This document shows, one piece after another, positions 35,809 to 44,244 of a stretch of DNA of 64,000 nt. A model generated the notes under the pieces. The model saw nothing but the letters and a program-made list of their open reading frames with translations. It ran no database searches and was not told where the DNA came from. Positions within the stretch are counted from its first letter, which is position 1. Every line of letters starts with the position of its first letter. Both the position numbers and the translations under genes were made by a program. The stretch is taken from contig JAFYTO010000017.1 of NCBI GenBank assembly GCA_017558825.1, positions 1-64,000 of the forward strand, given 5' to 3'. The stretch is from Clostridia bacterium (GTDB lineage: Bacteria; Bacillota; Clostridia; Christensenellales; Borkfalkiaceae).

Positions 35809-36352
35809 AAATTAGTTCTAAAAAATAGTTATAGATAACTTCCGGCGTTTGTTTCATTTTTGTTTCTATCCACCACCTTAAAGTTTCAATAAAGGTTGAA
35901 GTTATATGATTAAGCCAAAATTCTTGAGGAATTGAAGCGGGCTTTTTATCTATAAAATCAAGTAAACGCTCTTTAAAAAGTTTGGTTACCTCGCCCTTAA
36001 AATACTCTACAAATAATTCATTATTTTTAGAAGTTAATAACTTTCTTATATTATTGTCGTTTTCCTTAACGTGCTTAAATAAGTGCAAAAATACGTTGCC
36101 GTGAATATCACAGTTAAAAATACCGTCATTATCACCATCGTTTTCAGCGTTAAATAGGTGCGAAAAGAGTTCAATACACAATTCTTTAAGCAAAAAATCT
36201 TTTGTTTCAAAGTGAGAGTAAAAAGTAGCCCTGCCAACGTTAGCTAGTTCTATAATTTCGCCAACGGTTATAGCGTTATAATGCTTTTTTGAAAGTAATA
36301 AAATAAAAGCGTTAAATATAAGTTCCCTTGTTTTTCTTTGACGCCTATCCAT
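35807..36352 (-). CDS. TetR-family transcriptional regulator
   Basis: A 181-aa repressor with an N-terminal HTH (TVGEIIELANVGRATFYSHF, about 25-44) and a C-terminal ligand and dimerisation domain. It is divergent from a CDF metal-cation exporter, with two operator-like repeats between them (36368-36381 and 36436-36458); one covers its own leader. It therefore most likely represses both itself and the exporter and is released by a metal or other inducer. An AAGGAG site precedes the start codon. Confidence 0.88.
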   Translation of the reverse strand: MDRRQRKTRELIFNAFILLLSKKHYNAITVGEIIELANVGRATFYSHFETKDFLLKELCIELFSHLFNAENDGDNDGIFNCDIHGNVFLHLFKHVKENDNNIRKLLTSKNNELFVEYFKGEVTKLFKERLLDFIDKKPASIPQEFWLNHITSTFIETLRWWIETKMKQTPEVIYNYFLELI

Positions 36353-36367
36353 ACAAATTCTCCTTTT

Positions 36368-36381
36368 TGTTCAGTATTGAA
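36368..36381. promoter_or_regulatory. TetR operator candidate 1
   Basis: TGTTCAGTATTGAA, matching the second site at 13 of 14 positions; contains TTCA-GTAT-TGAA dyad symmetry. It lies 15 bp upstream of the TetR start codon. Confidence 0.5.
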
Positions 36382-36435
36382 TTTTTACAGCATATTGTAT
36401 AGCACAAAACTTTATATAATATGGTAAAATATTAT

Positions 36436-36458
36436 TGAACAAAGTGTTCAGTATTAAA
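36436..36458. promoter_or_regulatory. TetR operator candidate 2
   Basis: A perfect palindrome TGAACA-AAG-TGTTCA (36436-36450), followed by sequence that extends the match with site 1 (TGTTCAGTATTAAA, 36445-36458). It lies 42 bp before the CDF start codon. Confidence 0.6.
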
Positions 36459-36500
36459 CTTATTATACGATATTTTCTAAAATTTGTCAATGGAGAAAAA

Positions 36501-37394
36501 ATGAGAACAAAGCAAAAAATTTTTATAGCGTTTATATTAAACTTCTTCTTTTCAATATTTGAAATGATTGGAGGATTTATAACAGGTAGCGTTGCAATAA
36601 CTAGCGATGCCGTGCACGATTTTGGAGATGCGTTAAGCATTGGCATTTCTTACTTTTTAGAAAAGTTTTCTAATAAAAAGCCTAACAAAAAGTATAATTA
36701 CGGTTATTTAAGGTTTTCCGTTTTAGGCGGACTTATTACTACCGTTATTTTACTTATAAGCTCTATAATAGTTATTTACAGCGCAATTTTAAAATTTATT
36801 AATCCTGCAACGGTAAACTATAACGGTATGCTCATATTTGCAATTATTGGTTTTACCGTAAACGTTATAGCCACGTATTTCACTCACGGCGGAAGTTCAA
36901 TTAATCAAAAGGCCGTTAACTTGCATATGATTGAAGATGCGCTTGGCTGGCTTATAGTTTTAATTGGAGCAATTGTTATTAAGTTTACAAAATTTTATAT
37001 AATAGACCCAATATTATCAATTATTCTTGCCCTGGTCATTATTATTAACGCCGTTAAAAATTTAAAAGAAATTACCAATATTTTCCTTGTAAAAACACCT
37101 AAAAGCGTTAAAATTGATGAAATTCTAGAGCATTTAAAGCATATTGACGGGGTTGTTAACGCGCATCATTTACACGTTTTTACGCTTGACGGCGAAGTTA
37201 ACGCTGGCAGTGTTTGCATTACTGTAAACGAGTATTGTAGTCATATAAAAGAAAACGTTAAAGAAGAACTTTACGAACACGGAATAAAACACGCAACAGT
37301 TGAGTTAGAACTTAGTAGCGAGCAAATAAAGGAGTGTAACTTAATAGATGAAAAAGGCGCACGTTCGTGTTGCCACCGCCATCATCACCATTAA
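36501..37394 (+). CDS. Cation diffusion facilitator (Zn/Co-type efflux)
   Basis: A 297-aa CDF exporter, probably a zinc/proton antiporter. It has six membrane helices with the two metal-site motifs HDFGD (helix II) and HMIED (helix V), then a cytoplasmic ferredoxin-like domain (ILEHLKHIDGVVNAHHLHV). The C-terminus ends in a His-rich tail (CCHRHHHH) that can bind metal. The ATG at 36501 has a GGAG site; an upstream in-frame ATG lies before the operator and is rejected. Divergent TetR control is indicated by the palindromes in the shared intergenic region. Confidence 0.92.
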   Translation: MRTKQKIFIAFILNFFFSIFEMIGGFITGSVAITSDAVHDFGDALSIGISYFLEKFSNKKPNKKYNYGYLRFSVLGGLITTVILLISSIIVIYSAILKFINPATVNYNGMLIFAIIGFTVNVIATYFTHGGSSINQKAVNLHMIEDALGWLIVLIGAIVIKFTKFYIIDPILSIILALVIIINAVKNLKEITNIFLVKTPKSVKIDEILEHLKHIDGVVNAHHLHVFTLDGEVNAGSVCITVNEYCSHIKENVKEELYEHGIKHATVELELSSEQIKECNLIDEKGARSCCHRHHHH

Positions 37395-37396
37395 AA

Positions 37397-37430
37397 AAAA
37401 AGGAGCAAACTTGATTGTTTGCTCCTTTAT
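37397..37430. terminator. Bidirectional terminator between CDF and permease genes
   Basis: An AAAGGAGCAAAC/GTTTGCTCCTTT hairpin with a 6-nt loop. Confidence 0.88.
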
Positions 37431-37431
37431 A

Positions 37432-38583
37432 TTAAACTAAAAACAGCATTGATACTGTAGTTAATACTATTAAAAATCCAAAATTAAAAAGCGAGAATAA
37501 AAGTAAGTAACTTTTAGTTTTGCCGGGATTTTTAGTAGTATATTCTCTAAAAGTAATTAAACTTGCAAGTGATGAAATTAGCGTTCCGCAACCGCCTATA
37601 TTTACGCCTATTAAAAGCGGAACGTAGTTGGTTGTAAATTGTGAAAGTAGTATTGCAGACGGAACGTTGCTTATTACTTGACAACTTAAAACTGAAACAA
37701 GTAAAGGACTTTGCTCCATTAAAAAGCCAAAAACCGTTTTTACTACACTAATTCTTGCCATATTGCCTGCAAAAATAAAGAACGCAACAAAGGTAAAAAG
37801 CAAGCCGTAATCAACTTGTTTAAGAGCCTTTCTATCCATAAAAAGTAATACAAGAGGAATAACAACAAGACCTATTTGATATGGAATTACCCTAAACACA
37901 ATAATAATAGAAAGCGCAAACAGAATTAAATAAATTATCGTTTTTAATATTGGCAAGCGTTGTAATGAGCTTTCTACTAAAAGTTCTTCTTTTTTAATAA
38001 ATAAACAGCAAATTGTTATTAATGAAACTGCTAGTAAAAACGGCGGTAACATAATTAAAGTAAATTCGCCAGTTGGAATATTAAATTTTGAATATAAATA
38101 AAGGTTTTGCGGATTGCCAAAAGGCGTAAGCATACCGCCTAAATTTGCTGCTATATTTTGCATAATAAAGGTAAAAGCCATTAACTTTTGCTTATTTGTA
38201 CTTGTTAAAATTATGTAGCCAAGCGGTAAGAAAGTTAAAAGCGCCATATCGTTAGCAATAAACATTGAGCCTATAAAAGTTATATAAACAAGCGCTAAAA
38301 TCGTTGAGCGTGTATTTTTAAACACTTTTACAATTTGAGTTGCTAAAACTGTAAAAAAGCGTACGTTTTTAAGCGCACACACAACCGCCAAAACACAAAA
38401 CAAACAAGTTAGGGTTTTAAAATCAAAATAGCCTAAATACTCTTTATCTATTGGAACAAAAAACGAAGTAATTACAGCGCAAATAACAGCAATGCAAAGC
38501 ACGGCGTTTGCCTTAACAAATGCCGAAATTGCGTGCATAACATGCAAAATATTAAAATGATGTTTTTTTGCTATAGTGCTCAT
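37432..38583 (-). CDS. ArsB/NhaD-type (ion transporter superfamily) permease
   Basis: A 383-aa membrane protein with about eleven helices in two halves. The half-helix signatures TPFGNPQNLYLYSKF (about 155-170) and SNVPSAILLSQF (about 308-320) are typical of ArsB, NhaD and SLC13-like permeases. The substrate could be arsenite, Na+/H+ or a dicarboxylate; no arsR, arsA or arsC gene is nearby, so arsenite is not supported by context. An ATG at 38581-38583 is chosen because the longer frame would begin with TTG. It is monocistronic and converges with the CDF gene. Confidence 0.82.
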   Translation of the reverse strand: MSTIAKKHHFNILHVMHAISAFVKANAVLCIAVICAVITSFFVPIDKEYLGYFDFKTLTCLFCVLAVVCALKNVRFFTVLATQIVKVFKNTRSTILALVYITFIGSMFIANDMALLTFLPLGYIILTSTNKQKLMAFTFIMQNIAANLGGMLTPFGNPQNLYLYSKFNIPTGEFTLIMLPPFLLAVSLITICCLFIKKEELLVESSLQRLPILKTIIYLILFALSIIIVFRVIPYQIGLVVIPLVLLFMDRKALKQVDYGLLFTFVAFFIFAGNMARISVVKTVFGFLMEQSPLLVSVLSCQVISNVPSAILLSQFTTNYVPLLIGVNIGGCGTLISSLASLITFREYTTKNPGKTKSYLLLFSLFNFGFLIVLTTVSMLFLV

Positions 38584-38688
38584 AATATTTACCAACTTTT
38601 ATAAAACCGAAAAAAATTATATCACTAATGCCTAAAAAAATAAAGCAAAAAATTGCAAAATTATAATTTTTTTTATTCAAATAGCGCA

Positions 38689-38717
38689 TTGAAAATTATT
38701 AAATTTTATGTTACAAT
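38689..38717 (+). promoter_or_regulatory. Promoter of the GPH symporter-esterase operon
   Basis: -35 TTGAAA (38689-38694), 17 bp, -10 TACAAT (38712-38717); an AAGGAG site precedes the ATG at 38758. Confidence 0.7.
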
Positions 38718-38757
38718 TAAACTATATAAATTTTACTTTAAAATTTAAGGAGTAATA

Positions 38758-40185
38758 ATGACTACTACTAATGAAAATAAGCGTGGTGGCCTTACGCTTA
38801 AACATTGGACGGGTTATATGTTTGGCGACTTTGGCGGCTGTATGACCTTTGCGCTTATGTCAAGCATTTTTTCTATTTACTGCACCAACGTTTTAAAAAT
38901 AGATTTAACCGTAATGGGTATTTTAACCATTATTTGGACTATTTGGGACGCTGTTAACGACCCTTTAATGGGCGCGCTTATGGACAAGGCGTTTGCAAAA
39001 AGCAAAAGTAAAAGGGGCAAATTCCGCCCTTGGCTTTTACGCGCAACTCCATTACTTGCAATAAGCGCTATTGCTATGTGGACTGTGCCAACTTTTCTTG
39101 AAGGAATTCCGCTTTTAGTTTGCCTTTTCTCTTTTAAGATATTATACGAAGGCTTTTATACAATGTTTAATATTCCAATGGGCTCGCTACTTTCTGCAAT
39201 GTCAACAAACGATATTGAACGTGCTTCGCTTTCTTCTGCACGTGGCGTAGGCTCTATGTTTGGCAATATGTTACCTGGCATGATTGGCCCTGCCATTATT
39301 GGCTTATACGGCGAAAACACTTCAACTGGCTATATGATAGTTGGTAGTGCGTGCGCTATTGTTGGCTTTGCGCTATGCCTTGTGCATTATTTCTTAACCG
39401 AAGAACGCAGAGTTGTTTTAGAAAAAAGCAATGCAGACGAAATTAAACTTGCAGATATTGTTAACGTATTTAAAAAGAATCGTGCGTTCGTTGCACTTTG
39501 CTTGCACGGCGTTTGCATTTGCACTATGCAATACCTTACTGAAAATATTAGTATGTATATGTACTCCGCAGTATATAATAACGTTACTTACAAAACGCTT
39601 GCCTCAATGATATCAATGCCGTTTATAGGCGTTGCTATGGCTGCAGTGCCTTTCCTTTGTAAGAAGTTCGACCTTGAAAAAGTTATTAGATGGTGTTTGC
39701 TTATTGGCGGTCTTGTTTGCACGGCGTTATTTGTAATGCACTTATTATTTAACGTTCACCCACTTTTACACGGCGCAATTTTGGGCGTAGGCTCTGGCAT
39801 GGCAATGGTTTCCATACAAATGCAATGGGGATTAGTTGGCGAGGCTATAGACTATAACGAATACGTTACAAACAAGCGTACGGAAGGCTCTATTTACGGC
39901 ACGTTTAACCTTGCACGCCGTATAGGTCAAACAGTTGGACTTGGCTTTAGCTTTTTTGCACTTGACTGGATTAATTACAATCCAGACTTATTAGTACAAT
40001 CCAGCTCAACAATTTTTGGTTTTAAAATACTTTGCGTGCTTATTCCTGCCCTATTTATTCTTGGCTCATGGGCGGCGTTTAAGTTCATTTGGAATATCAC
40101 TCCAAAAATTCGTAAAGAAATGGCTGCTTCAAAACAGAAACTTGAAAATTGCGAAGAAACCAACACTACAGAAATTATATTGTAA
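38758..40185 (+). CDS. GPH-family sugar:cation symporter (MFS)
   Basis: A 475-aa twelve-helix secondary transporter of the glycoside-pentoside-hexuronide family (MelB, XynP, UidB). Landmarks: an N-terminal WDAVNDPLMGALMDK motif between helices II and III, then RPWLLRATP, and the VGEAIDYNEYVTNKR segment typical of the family in the second half. It probably imports an oligosaccharide or glycoside with Na+ or H+. It is followed 15 bp later by a type B carboxylesterase, a pairing that suggests uptake and intracellular de-esterification of an acylated saccharide. It is the only classical sugar importer in the window. Confidence 0.92.
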   Translation: MTTTNENKRGGLTLKHWTGYMFGDFGGCMTFALMSSIFSIYCTNVLKIDLTVMGILTIIWTIWDAVNDPLMGALMDKAFAKSKSKRGKFRPWLLRATPLLAISAIAMWTVPTFLEGIPLLVCLFSFKILYEGFYTMFNIPMGSLLSAMSTNDIERASLSSARGVGSMFGNMLPGMIGPAIIGLYGENTSTGYMIVGSACAIVGFALCLVHYFLTEERRVVLEKSNADEIKLADIVNVFKKNRAFVALCLHGVCICTMQYLTENISMYMYSAVYNNVTYKTLASMISMPFIGVAMAAVPFLCKKFDLEKVIRWCLLIGGLVCTALFVMHLLFNVHPLLHGAILGVGSGMAMVSIQMQWGLVGEAIDYNEYVTNKRTEGSIYGTFNLARRIGQTVGLGFSFFALDWINYNPDLLVQSSSTIFGFKILCVLIPALFILGSWAAFKFIWNITPKIRKEMAASKQKLENCEETNTTEIIL

Positions 40186-40200
40186 TATAAAGGAATAAAT

Positions 40201-41529
40201 ATGAGTTATATAATTGAAACAAATTGCGGTAAAATTCAAGGCGCTTTACTTGAAAACGGCACTATAGCCTATAAAGGCATAAGGTACGCAACGGCAAACC
40301 GCTTTGAATACCCCGTAGAAGTTACTAAATTTGACGGCGTTTATGACGCTACTAATTACGGCGCGTGCGCTTATCAACCACGCTCTTTTATAGACGAAGA
40401 GCATAGCAAGGAAAAGGCTTTTTACTATAATGAATTTAGGCGTGGTGGAAAGTACACTTATAGTGAAGACTGTTTATTTTTAAATATATTTACGCCCGAA
40501 GTTAAAGGCGAAAATTTGCCCGTTTTACTCTATATTCACGGCGGCGGCTATACTGGAGGATGTGGGCACGAAAAGCACTTTGACGGCCCAATTTGGGCTA
40601 CTAAAGGCGTTGTTGCGGTTACAATAAACTACCGCTTAGGCCCACTTGGCTTTGCCGTTATTGAAGAATTAAAAAATACGGTTGGGCACACGGGCAACTA
40701 CGGGCTTTACGACCAACTTACCGCTATAAATTGGGTTAAACACAATATTAGCGCATTTGGTGGCAACCCGCAAAATATTACTATAATGGGTCAAAGCGCG
40801 GGTGCAATGAGCGTTCAACATCTTTCACTTTGCCCGCTTGCAAAAGGCGCGTTTCAAAAGGCGGTTATGTGTAGCGGTGGTGGCGTAAGTTCACTTATGC
40901 AACCTGCTAAACAAAATAAGCAGTACGCATATTGGAATATGATTATGGAAAAATGCGGGGCTAAAAACGTAGAAGAGTTTAAAAAAGTTCCCGTAGAAAC
41001 GCTTTTTAGGGTTTGGAAAGAGAATAAAAAATATTCGCTTGGCGGTGGCTGCGCTCCGTCTATTGACGGCAAATTCATATTAGACGCTTCACACAAACTT
41101 GTAAAACAAGGCAAGCAACATAATATTCCTTACCTTATAGGCACAACCAGCCACGACGTTGTTCCGCCTATTTTATACTCTATGGCAGTTGATTGGTGCA
41201 AGAAAAACAAGAATTCTTACGCGTGGTTTTTTGAGCGCAACTTACCTGGCGATAATCACGGCGCTTGGCACTCTAGTGACCTTTGGTATTGGTTTGGCAC
41301 ACTTAAAAACTGTTGGCGCCCTTTTACTAAAAAGGACTATGACTTATCAAATGAAATGAGCGATAGGCTTGTTAATTTTGCAAAAAATGGCAACCCTAAT
41401 ATTGAAAACGGAGTTTTATGGGAAAAAGGTAGCGTTATAACCTTTGGAGATAACGAAACTAAAATTAAAAAACCTAACCGTTTAAAACTTTGGAAAACAA
41501 TGTTTACAAACAAAGCCCCTGGCGAATAA
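40201..41529 (+). CDS. Type B carboxylesterase
   Basis: A 442-aa alpha/beta-hydrolase resembling para-nitrobenzyl esterases. The oxyanion-hole motif is HGGGYTGG, the nucleophile Ser199 lies in GQSAG (197-201), the ENTVGHTGNYGLYDQ-type segment precedes it and a candidate catalytic His lies in GAWHSSDLWYWFG near the C-terminus. It has no signal peptide, so it is cytoplasmic. It is shorter than the usual 490-550 aa but seems complete. An AAAGGAAT site precedes the ATG. It lies in one operon with the GPH symporter; acetyl- or feruloyl-type sugar esters are possible substrates. Confidence 0.88.
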   Translation: MSYIIETNCGKIQGALLENGTIAYKGIRYATANRFEYPVEVTKFDGVYDATNYGACAYQPRSFIDEEHSKEKAFYYNEFRRGGKYTYSEDCLFLNIFTPEVKGENLPVLLYIHGGGYTGGCGHEKHFDGPIWATKGVVAVTINYRLGPLGFAVIEELKNTVGHTGNYGLYDQLTAINWVKHNISAFGGNPQNITIMGQSAGAMSVQHLSLCPLAKGAFQKAVMCSGGGVSSLMQPAKQNKQYAYWNMIMEKCGAKNVEEFKKVPVETLFRVWKENKKYSLGGGCAPSIDGKFILDASHKLVKQGKQHNIPYLIGTTSHDVVPPILYSMAVDWCKKNKNSYAWFFERNLPGDNHGAWHSSDLWYWFGTLKNCWRPFTKKDYDLSNEMSDRLVNFAKNGNPNIENGVLWEKGSVITFGDNETKIKKPNRLKLWKTMFTNKAPGE

Positions 41530-41535
41530 AAAAAT

Positions 41536-41566
41536 AAAGACTAACGATAGTTCGTTAGTCTTTTTT
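41536..41566. terminator. Terminator after the carboxylesterase gene
   Basis: An AAAGACTAACG/CGTTAGTCTTT hairpin with T6; overlaps the end of the convergent gene at 41555. Confidence 0.85.
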
Positions 41567-41845
41567 AATGTTTTTAAAGTTATTAAACCATTTTTCAAAA
41601 CGCCATTTATTAAATATAATAAATTTATAAATTTCGCCGTTTTCCATTGTAAGCGTTGCTATTGGTAAAATAAACCATTTCCAAGTAAGGCTTGCAACTT
41701 TATTAAGAGGCAATTCAAGGTTCCTAATTTTTCTATCAACAGTGAGCTTGTTTGTTTTGTAGGTAATTAAATTTTCTTGCATAAAAATTGCACCGCCAAC
41801 TACGCCACAGTCACAAATTATACTACATATAAAAAACTTTTTCAT
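41555..41845 (-). CDS. Small protein with PH-like domain, unknown function
   Basis: A 96-aa protein. The N-terminus is a short hydrophobic or helical segment; residues 25-90 have alternating strands (NLITYKTNKLTV, RNLELPLNKVASLTW, IATLTMENGEIYKFIIF) and a final helix, the pattern of a bacterial PH-like domain. It begins 1 bp after the EamA transporter stop codon with an AAGGGG site, so it is co-translated with that transporter. No firm function can be given. Confidence 0.65.
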   Translation of the reverse strand: MKKFFICSIICDCGVVGGAIFMQENLITYKTNKLTVDRKIRNLELPLNKVASLTWKWFILPIATLTMENGEIYKFIIFNKWRFEKWFNNFKNIKKD

Positions 41846-41846
41846 T

Positions 41847-42785
41847 TTAATTCCCCTTTTGCTCTTTTTTCTTTTTAGGTATAGGTATTTCTACTTGCGC
41901 AAGTATTACGGCAATAAATACAAGTAAGCAACCAAAAAGCTCTTTGAGTGATAAAGTTTCGCCTAAAACTATCCAACCGGAAAGCACGGCAAAAACAGAT
42001 TCTAAACTCATTAAAAGCGTTGCGCTTGTTGGGTCTGCGTCCTTTTGAGCTATTATTTGTAAAGTGTACGCTATACCGCTTGATAAAAAGCCTGCGTACA
42101 TAATTTCTAACTTAGCGTTCCAAATATTTGTAAAGTCAGGTTTTTCAAAAATAAACGCTAAAATAAGTGAAAGTATGCCAACCACTAAAAATTGAATACA
42201 AGAAGTTTTAACCGGGTCTGCGCCCTTTTCCATAAAATAGTCAATAACTAAAATGTGGAAAGAAAAGAATATTGCGCAAAGCAACGTTAAAAGGTCGCCA
42301 ATTTCTACGGTAAAATCACTCTTAATGCAAAGAAGATAAAAACCAATCGTTGCAATTGGCACGCAAAGCGCAATAATTTTTGGAACTTTTCTTTTTAAAA
42401 TTATGCCAAAAATTGGCGTAAAAACTATGTATAAAGCGGTTATAAAGCCGGCTTTGCCGGAAGCATTGTCCGTCATAAGGGAAATGCCAATTTGTTGTGA
42501 ATAACTTGCAATAGTAAGAGCCACACCACAAACAATGCCCGCAATTAGCGTTATTTTGTTTGGTTTTAAGGTGGCTTTTTGCTGGTCTATTGACAAATTT
42601 TTGTTAGCATTTAAATTGAATATACAAATAATTGGTATTAAAAATAAAAAGCCTAAAAAACTGCGTGAAAATAAAAAGGTAAACGGCTCAACCGTATCAC
42701 TTGCAGTGGTTTGAGCAACAAAAGTGCTACCCCAAATAAGCGCAGCAAGCAAAAGCATTAAGTTGGCTCTAATTTTTTTTGACAT
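41847..42785 (-). CDS. DMT-superfamily transporter, EamA-like (3)
   Basis: A 312-aa ten-helix transporter with the EamA hallmark LAALIWGSTFVAQ in helix I and the repeated LLMSLESVFAVLSGWIVLGE in the second half, the classic EamA 'sensor' segment. Substrate unknown; this subgroup often exports amino acids or metabolites. The ATG at 42783-42785 is used because of its GGAAAGG site; the frame extends further upstream. A consensus promoter lies upstream, overlapped by a long palindrome (42806-42826). Operon with the small PH-like protein. Confidence 0.88.
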   Translation of the reverse strand: MSKKIRANLMLLLAALIWGSTFVAQTTASDTVEPFTFLFSRSFLGFLFLIPIICIFNLNANKNLSIDQQKATLKPNKITLIAGIVCGVALTIASYSQQIGISLMTDNASGKAGFITALYIVFTPIFGIILKRKVPKIIALCVPIATIGFYLLCIKSDFTVEIGDLLTLLCAIFFSFHILVIDYFMEKGADPVKTSCIQFLVVGILSLILAFIFEKPDFTNIWNAKLEIMYAGFLSSGIAYTLQIIAQKDADPTSATLLMSLESVFAVLSGWIVLGETLSLKELFGCLLVFIAVILAQVEIPIPKKKKEQKGN

Positions 42786-42805
42786 AACTAACCTTTCCTT
42801 TATAA

Positions 42806-42842
42806 CTAAAAGTATTATACTTTTAGCACCGCCTTTTGTCAA
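42806..42842 (-). promoter_or_regulatory. Consensus promoter with palindromic operator, EamA (3)
   Basis: Minus strand -35 TTGACA (42837-42842), 17 bp, -10 TATAAT (42814-42819). A perfect palindrome with 9-bp arms (CTAAAAGTA / TACTTTTAG, 42806-42826) covers the -10 box, a repressor-type arrangement. Confidence 0.7.
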
Positions 42843-42915
42843 GAAAAAAAGCACCGCCGTGAGTTTATATAGTTTTTAATTTATATGTAGGGGGCCAATA
42901 CGCCAAAAATAGCAT

Positions 42916-42942
42916 AAAAAAAGGTGCTAAAAGCACCTTTTT
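42916..42942 (-). terminator. Terminator of the SDR gene
   Basis: An AAAAAGGTGCT/AGCACCTTTTT hairpin just after the SDR stop codon. Confidence 0.85.
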
Positions 42943-42948
42943 GCATAA

Positions 42949-43779
42949 TTATTTTTTCTTTTTAAATTCCTTCATACCATAAGTTGAGCCACCGTCACAA
43001 AGCACGTCAACACCTGCTAAATAGCCGTTTCTTTCATCGGCAACAGTTGCTAAAGCGTAGCCAAGTTCTTCAGGCGTACCCATACGTTCTTCACAAGAGA
43101 AAGGTATAAGCATACCGCCGTCTTTCTTTTCAAGGTTGCCCATTTCAGTAGCAATAAGACCTGGGCTTAACGATACTACACGAATACCTTTTAAGCCATA
43201 TTCAAAAGCACACTTTTTAGCATACCATACTACGAAATTTTTAGAAAGTGAGTAAGCAAAACCTTTTTGTTGATATTCGCCTTTTGCTAATTTAGCCCTT
43301 TTAACAAGAGCGGAAACAAACTTTTCTTCATTAGTTTCAGCAAGTGGGTAAACCTTTTTAGGAATAATAAAACTAGGTAAAATATAAGCGGAATTTGAAG
43401 ATACGTCAACAATAACGCTACCTGGCTTCATAACTTTTGAAAATTCTTGGTTGATATAAACAGTGCCAAGTGCATTGATTTTTAAGATACCTTCAGGAGT
43501 TCCCTTCATTGCAGGAGAAACACCCGCTGAATTTATAACGTTTTTAACTTCGCCAAGTGAAAGAGCAAAGTTAACAAGTTCTTTAACGCTTTCTCTTGAA
43601 GACGTGTCACACGCCTTTGCATAAGCATTATATCCAAGTTCTTTAAGTTCGTTAACAGCACCTTCAAGTTTTGATAAAGTTCTGCCTGAAATTACAATAA
43701 TTTTGTCTTTTGGCATAAACTTTGCAGCAGCAAGACCCATACCGCTACCGCCACCTGTAATTACACATACATTTGCCAT
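42949..43779 (-). CDS. Short-chain dehydrogenase/reductase
   Basis: A 276-aa NAD(P)-dependent oxidoreductase. The cofactor motif is TGGGSGMG (8-15), with SGR after beta-2, which favours NADP; the NSAG motif is at the usual place, and the catalytic YSLSK lies near 175. Between the NAG motif and the active site there is an insertion of about 30 residues, as in 3-alpha-hydroxysteroid dehydrogenase/carbonyl reductase-like SDRs. The substrate cannot be deduced. Monocistronic, with an AAGGAG site and a terminator. Confidence 0.88.
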   Translation of the reverse strand: MANVCVITGGGSGMGLAAAKFMPKDKIIVISGRTLSKLEGAVNELKELGYNAYAKACDTSSRESVKELVNFALSLGEVKNVINSAGVSPAMKGTPEGILKINALGTVYINQEFSKVMKPGSVIVDVSSNSAYILPSFIIPKKVYPLAETNEEKFVSALVKRAKLAKGEYQQKGFAYSLSKNFVVWYAKKCAFEYGLKGIRVVSLSPGLIATEMGNLEKKDGGMLIPFSCEERMGTPEELGYALATVADERNGYLAGVDVLCDGGSTYGMKEFKKKK

Positions 43780-43885
43780 AAAAAAATCTCCTTTTTTTGT
43801 TGATTTTATTATAAAATAAAAGTCGTAAATTGTGAAGTTTTAAGGAATATTTTACACCTCAAACGCCTTAAAATTGTAAATATGA

Positions 43886-43909
43886 AGCACCCTTTAATTA
43901 GGGTGCTTT
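43886..43909. repeat. 24-bp hairpin repeat, copy 1
   Basis: An AGCACCC/GGGTGCT hairpin with TTTAATTA-type centre; the same 24 bp recur at 44490-44513. The two copies bracket the divergent HTH gene pair. Confidence 0.7.
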
Positions 43910-43929
43910 GGTATTATAAAGCGAACGCA

Positions 43930-44136
43930 TCACTCATCTTCTAAACCAATTAAATAATCTGCTGAACAAGAAAAGAAATTGCAAAGAATAATTATACTAT
44001 CAATATTTGGCACTCTTAAATTCTTTTCCCAACGATTAATACAAGCAGTGCTTATATTAAGTATTTTAGATAATTCATATTGTGTAAGATTTTTTTCTTC
44101 CCTTAATTCTTTTAATCTTTCTGCAAACTTATTCAT
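43930..44136 (-). CDS. XRE-family (Cro/CI-like) regulator
   Basis: A 68-aa single-domain HTH_3 protein: LKELREEKNLTQYELSKIL, then ISTACINRWEKNLRVPN, and a C-terminal CNFFSCSADYLIGLED typical of phage or element-type repressors. An AAGGAG site precedes the start codon. It is divergent from the small HTH gene at 44245, and three TACCA/TGGTA palindromes fill the space between them. It probably represses both genes. Confidence 0.88.
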   Translation of the reverse strand: MNKFAERLKELREEKNLTQYELSKILNISTACINRWEKNLRVPNIDSIIILCNFFSCSADYLIGLEDE

Positions 44137-44157
44137 ATTAACTCCTTATTTTTAATA

Positions 44158-44163
44158 ATTATA
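44158..44163 (-). promoter_or_regulatory. -10 box of the XRE gene
   Basis: A TATAAT on the minus strand, directly next to operator 1 (44164-44175). No good -35 was found. Confidence 0.4.
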
Positions 44164-44229
44164 TACCAATTGGTAATAAAATGCTTGACATTTACCAAAT
44201 GGTAAATATATAATATATACCAAATGGTA
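44164..44229. promoter_or_regulatory. Three operator palindromes of the divergent HTH pair
   Basis: TACCAATTGGTA (44164-44175, perfect), TACCAAATGGTA (44193-44204) and TACCAAATGGTA (44218-44229), with centres 29 and 25 bp apart. Operator 1 abuts the XRE -10 box; operators 2 and 3 lie in the spacer of, and just after, the plus-strand promoter. Confidence 0.8.
44185..44214 (+). promoter_or_regulatory. Promoter of the plus-strand HTH gene
   Basis: -35 TTGACA (44185-44190), an 18-bp spacer containing operator 2, and -10 TATAAT (44209-44214). Confidence 0.75.
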
Positions 44230-44244
44230 ATTGGGGGAATGAAT

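Noticed and set aside
37432-38583. Arsenite exporter ArsB
   Set aside because: Helical signatures fit the whole ion transporter superfamily, and no arsR, arsC or arsA lies nearby, so a specific name is not supported.
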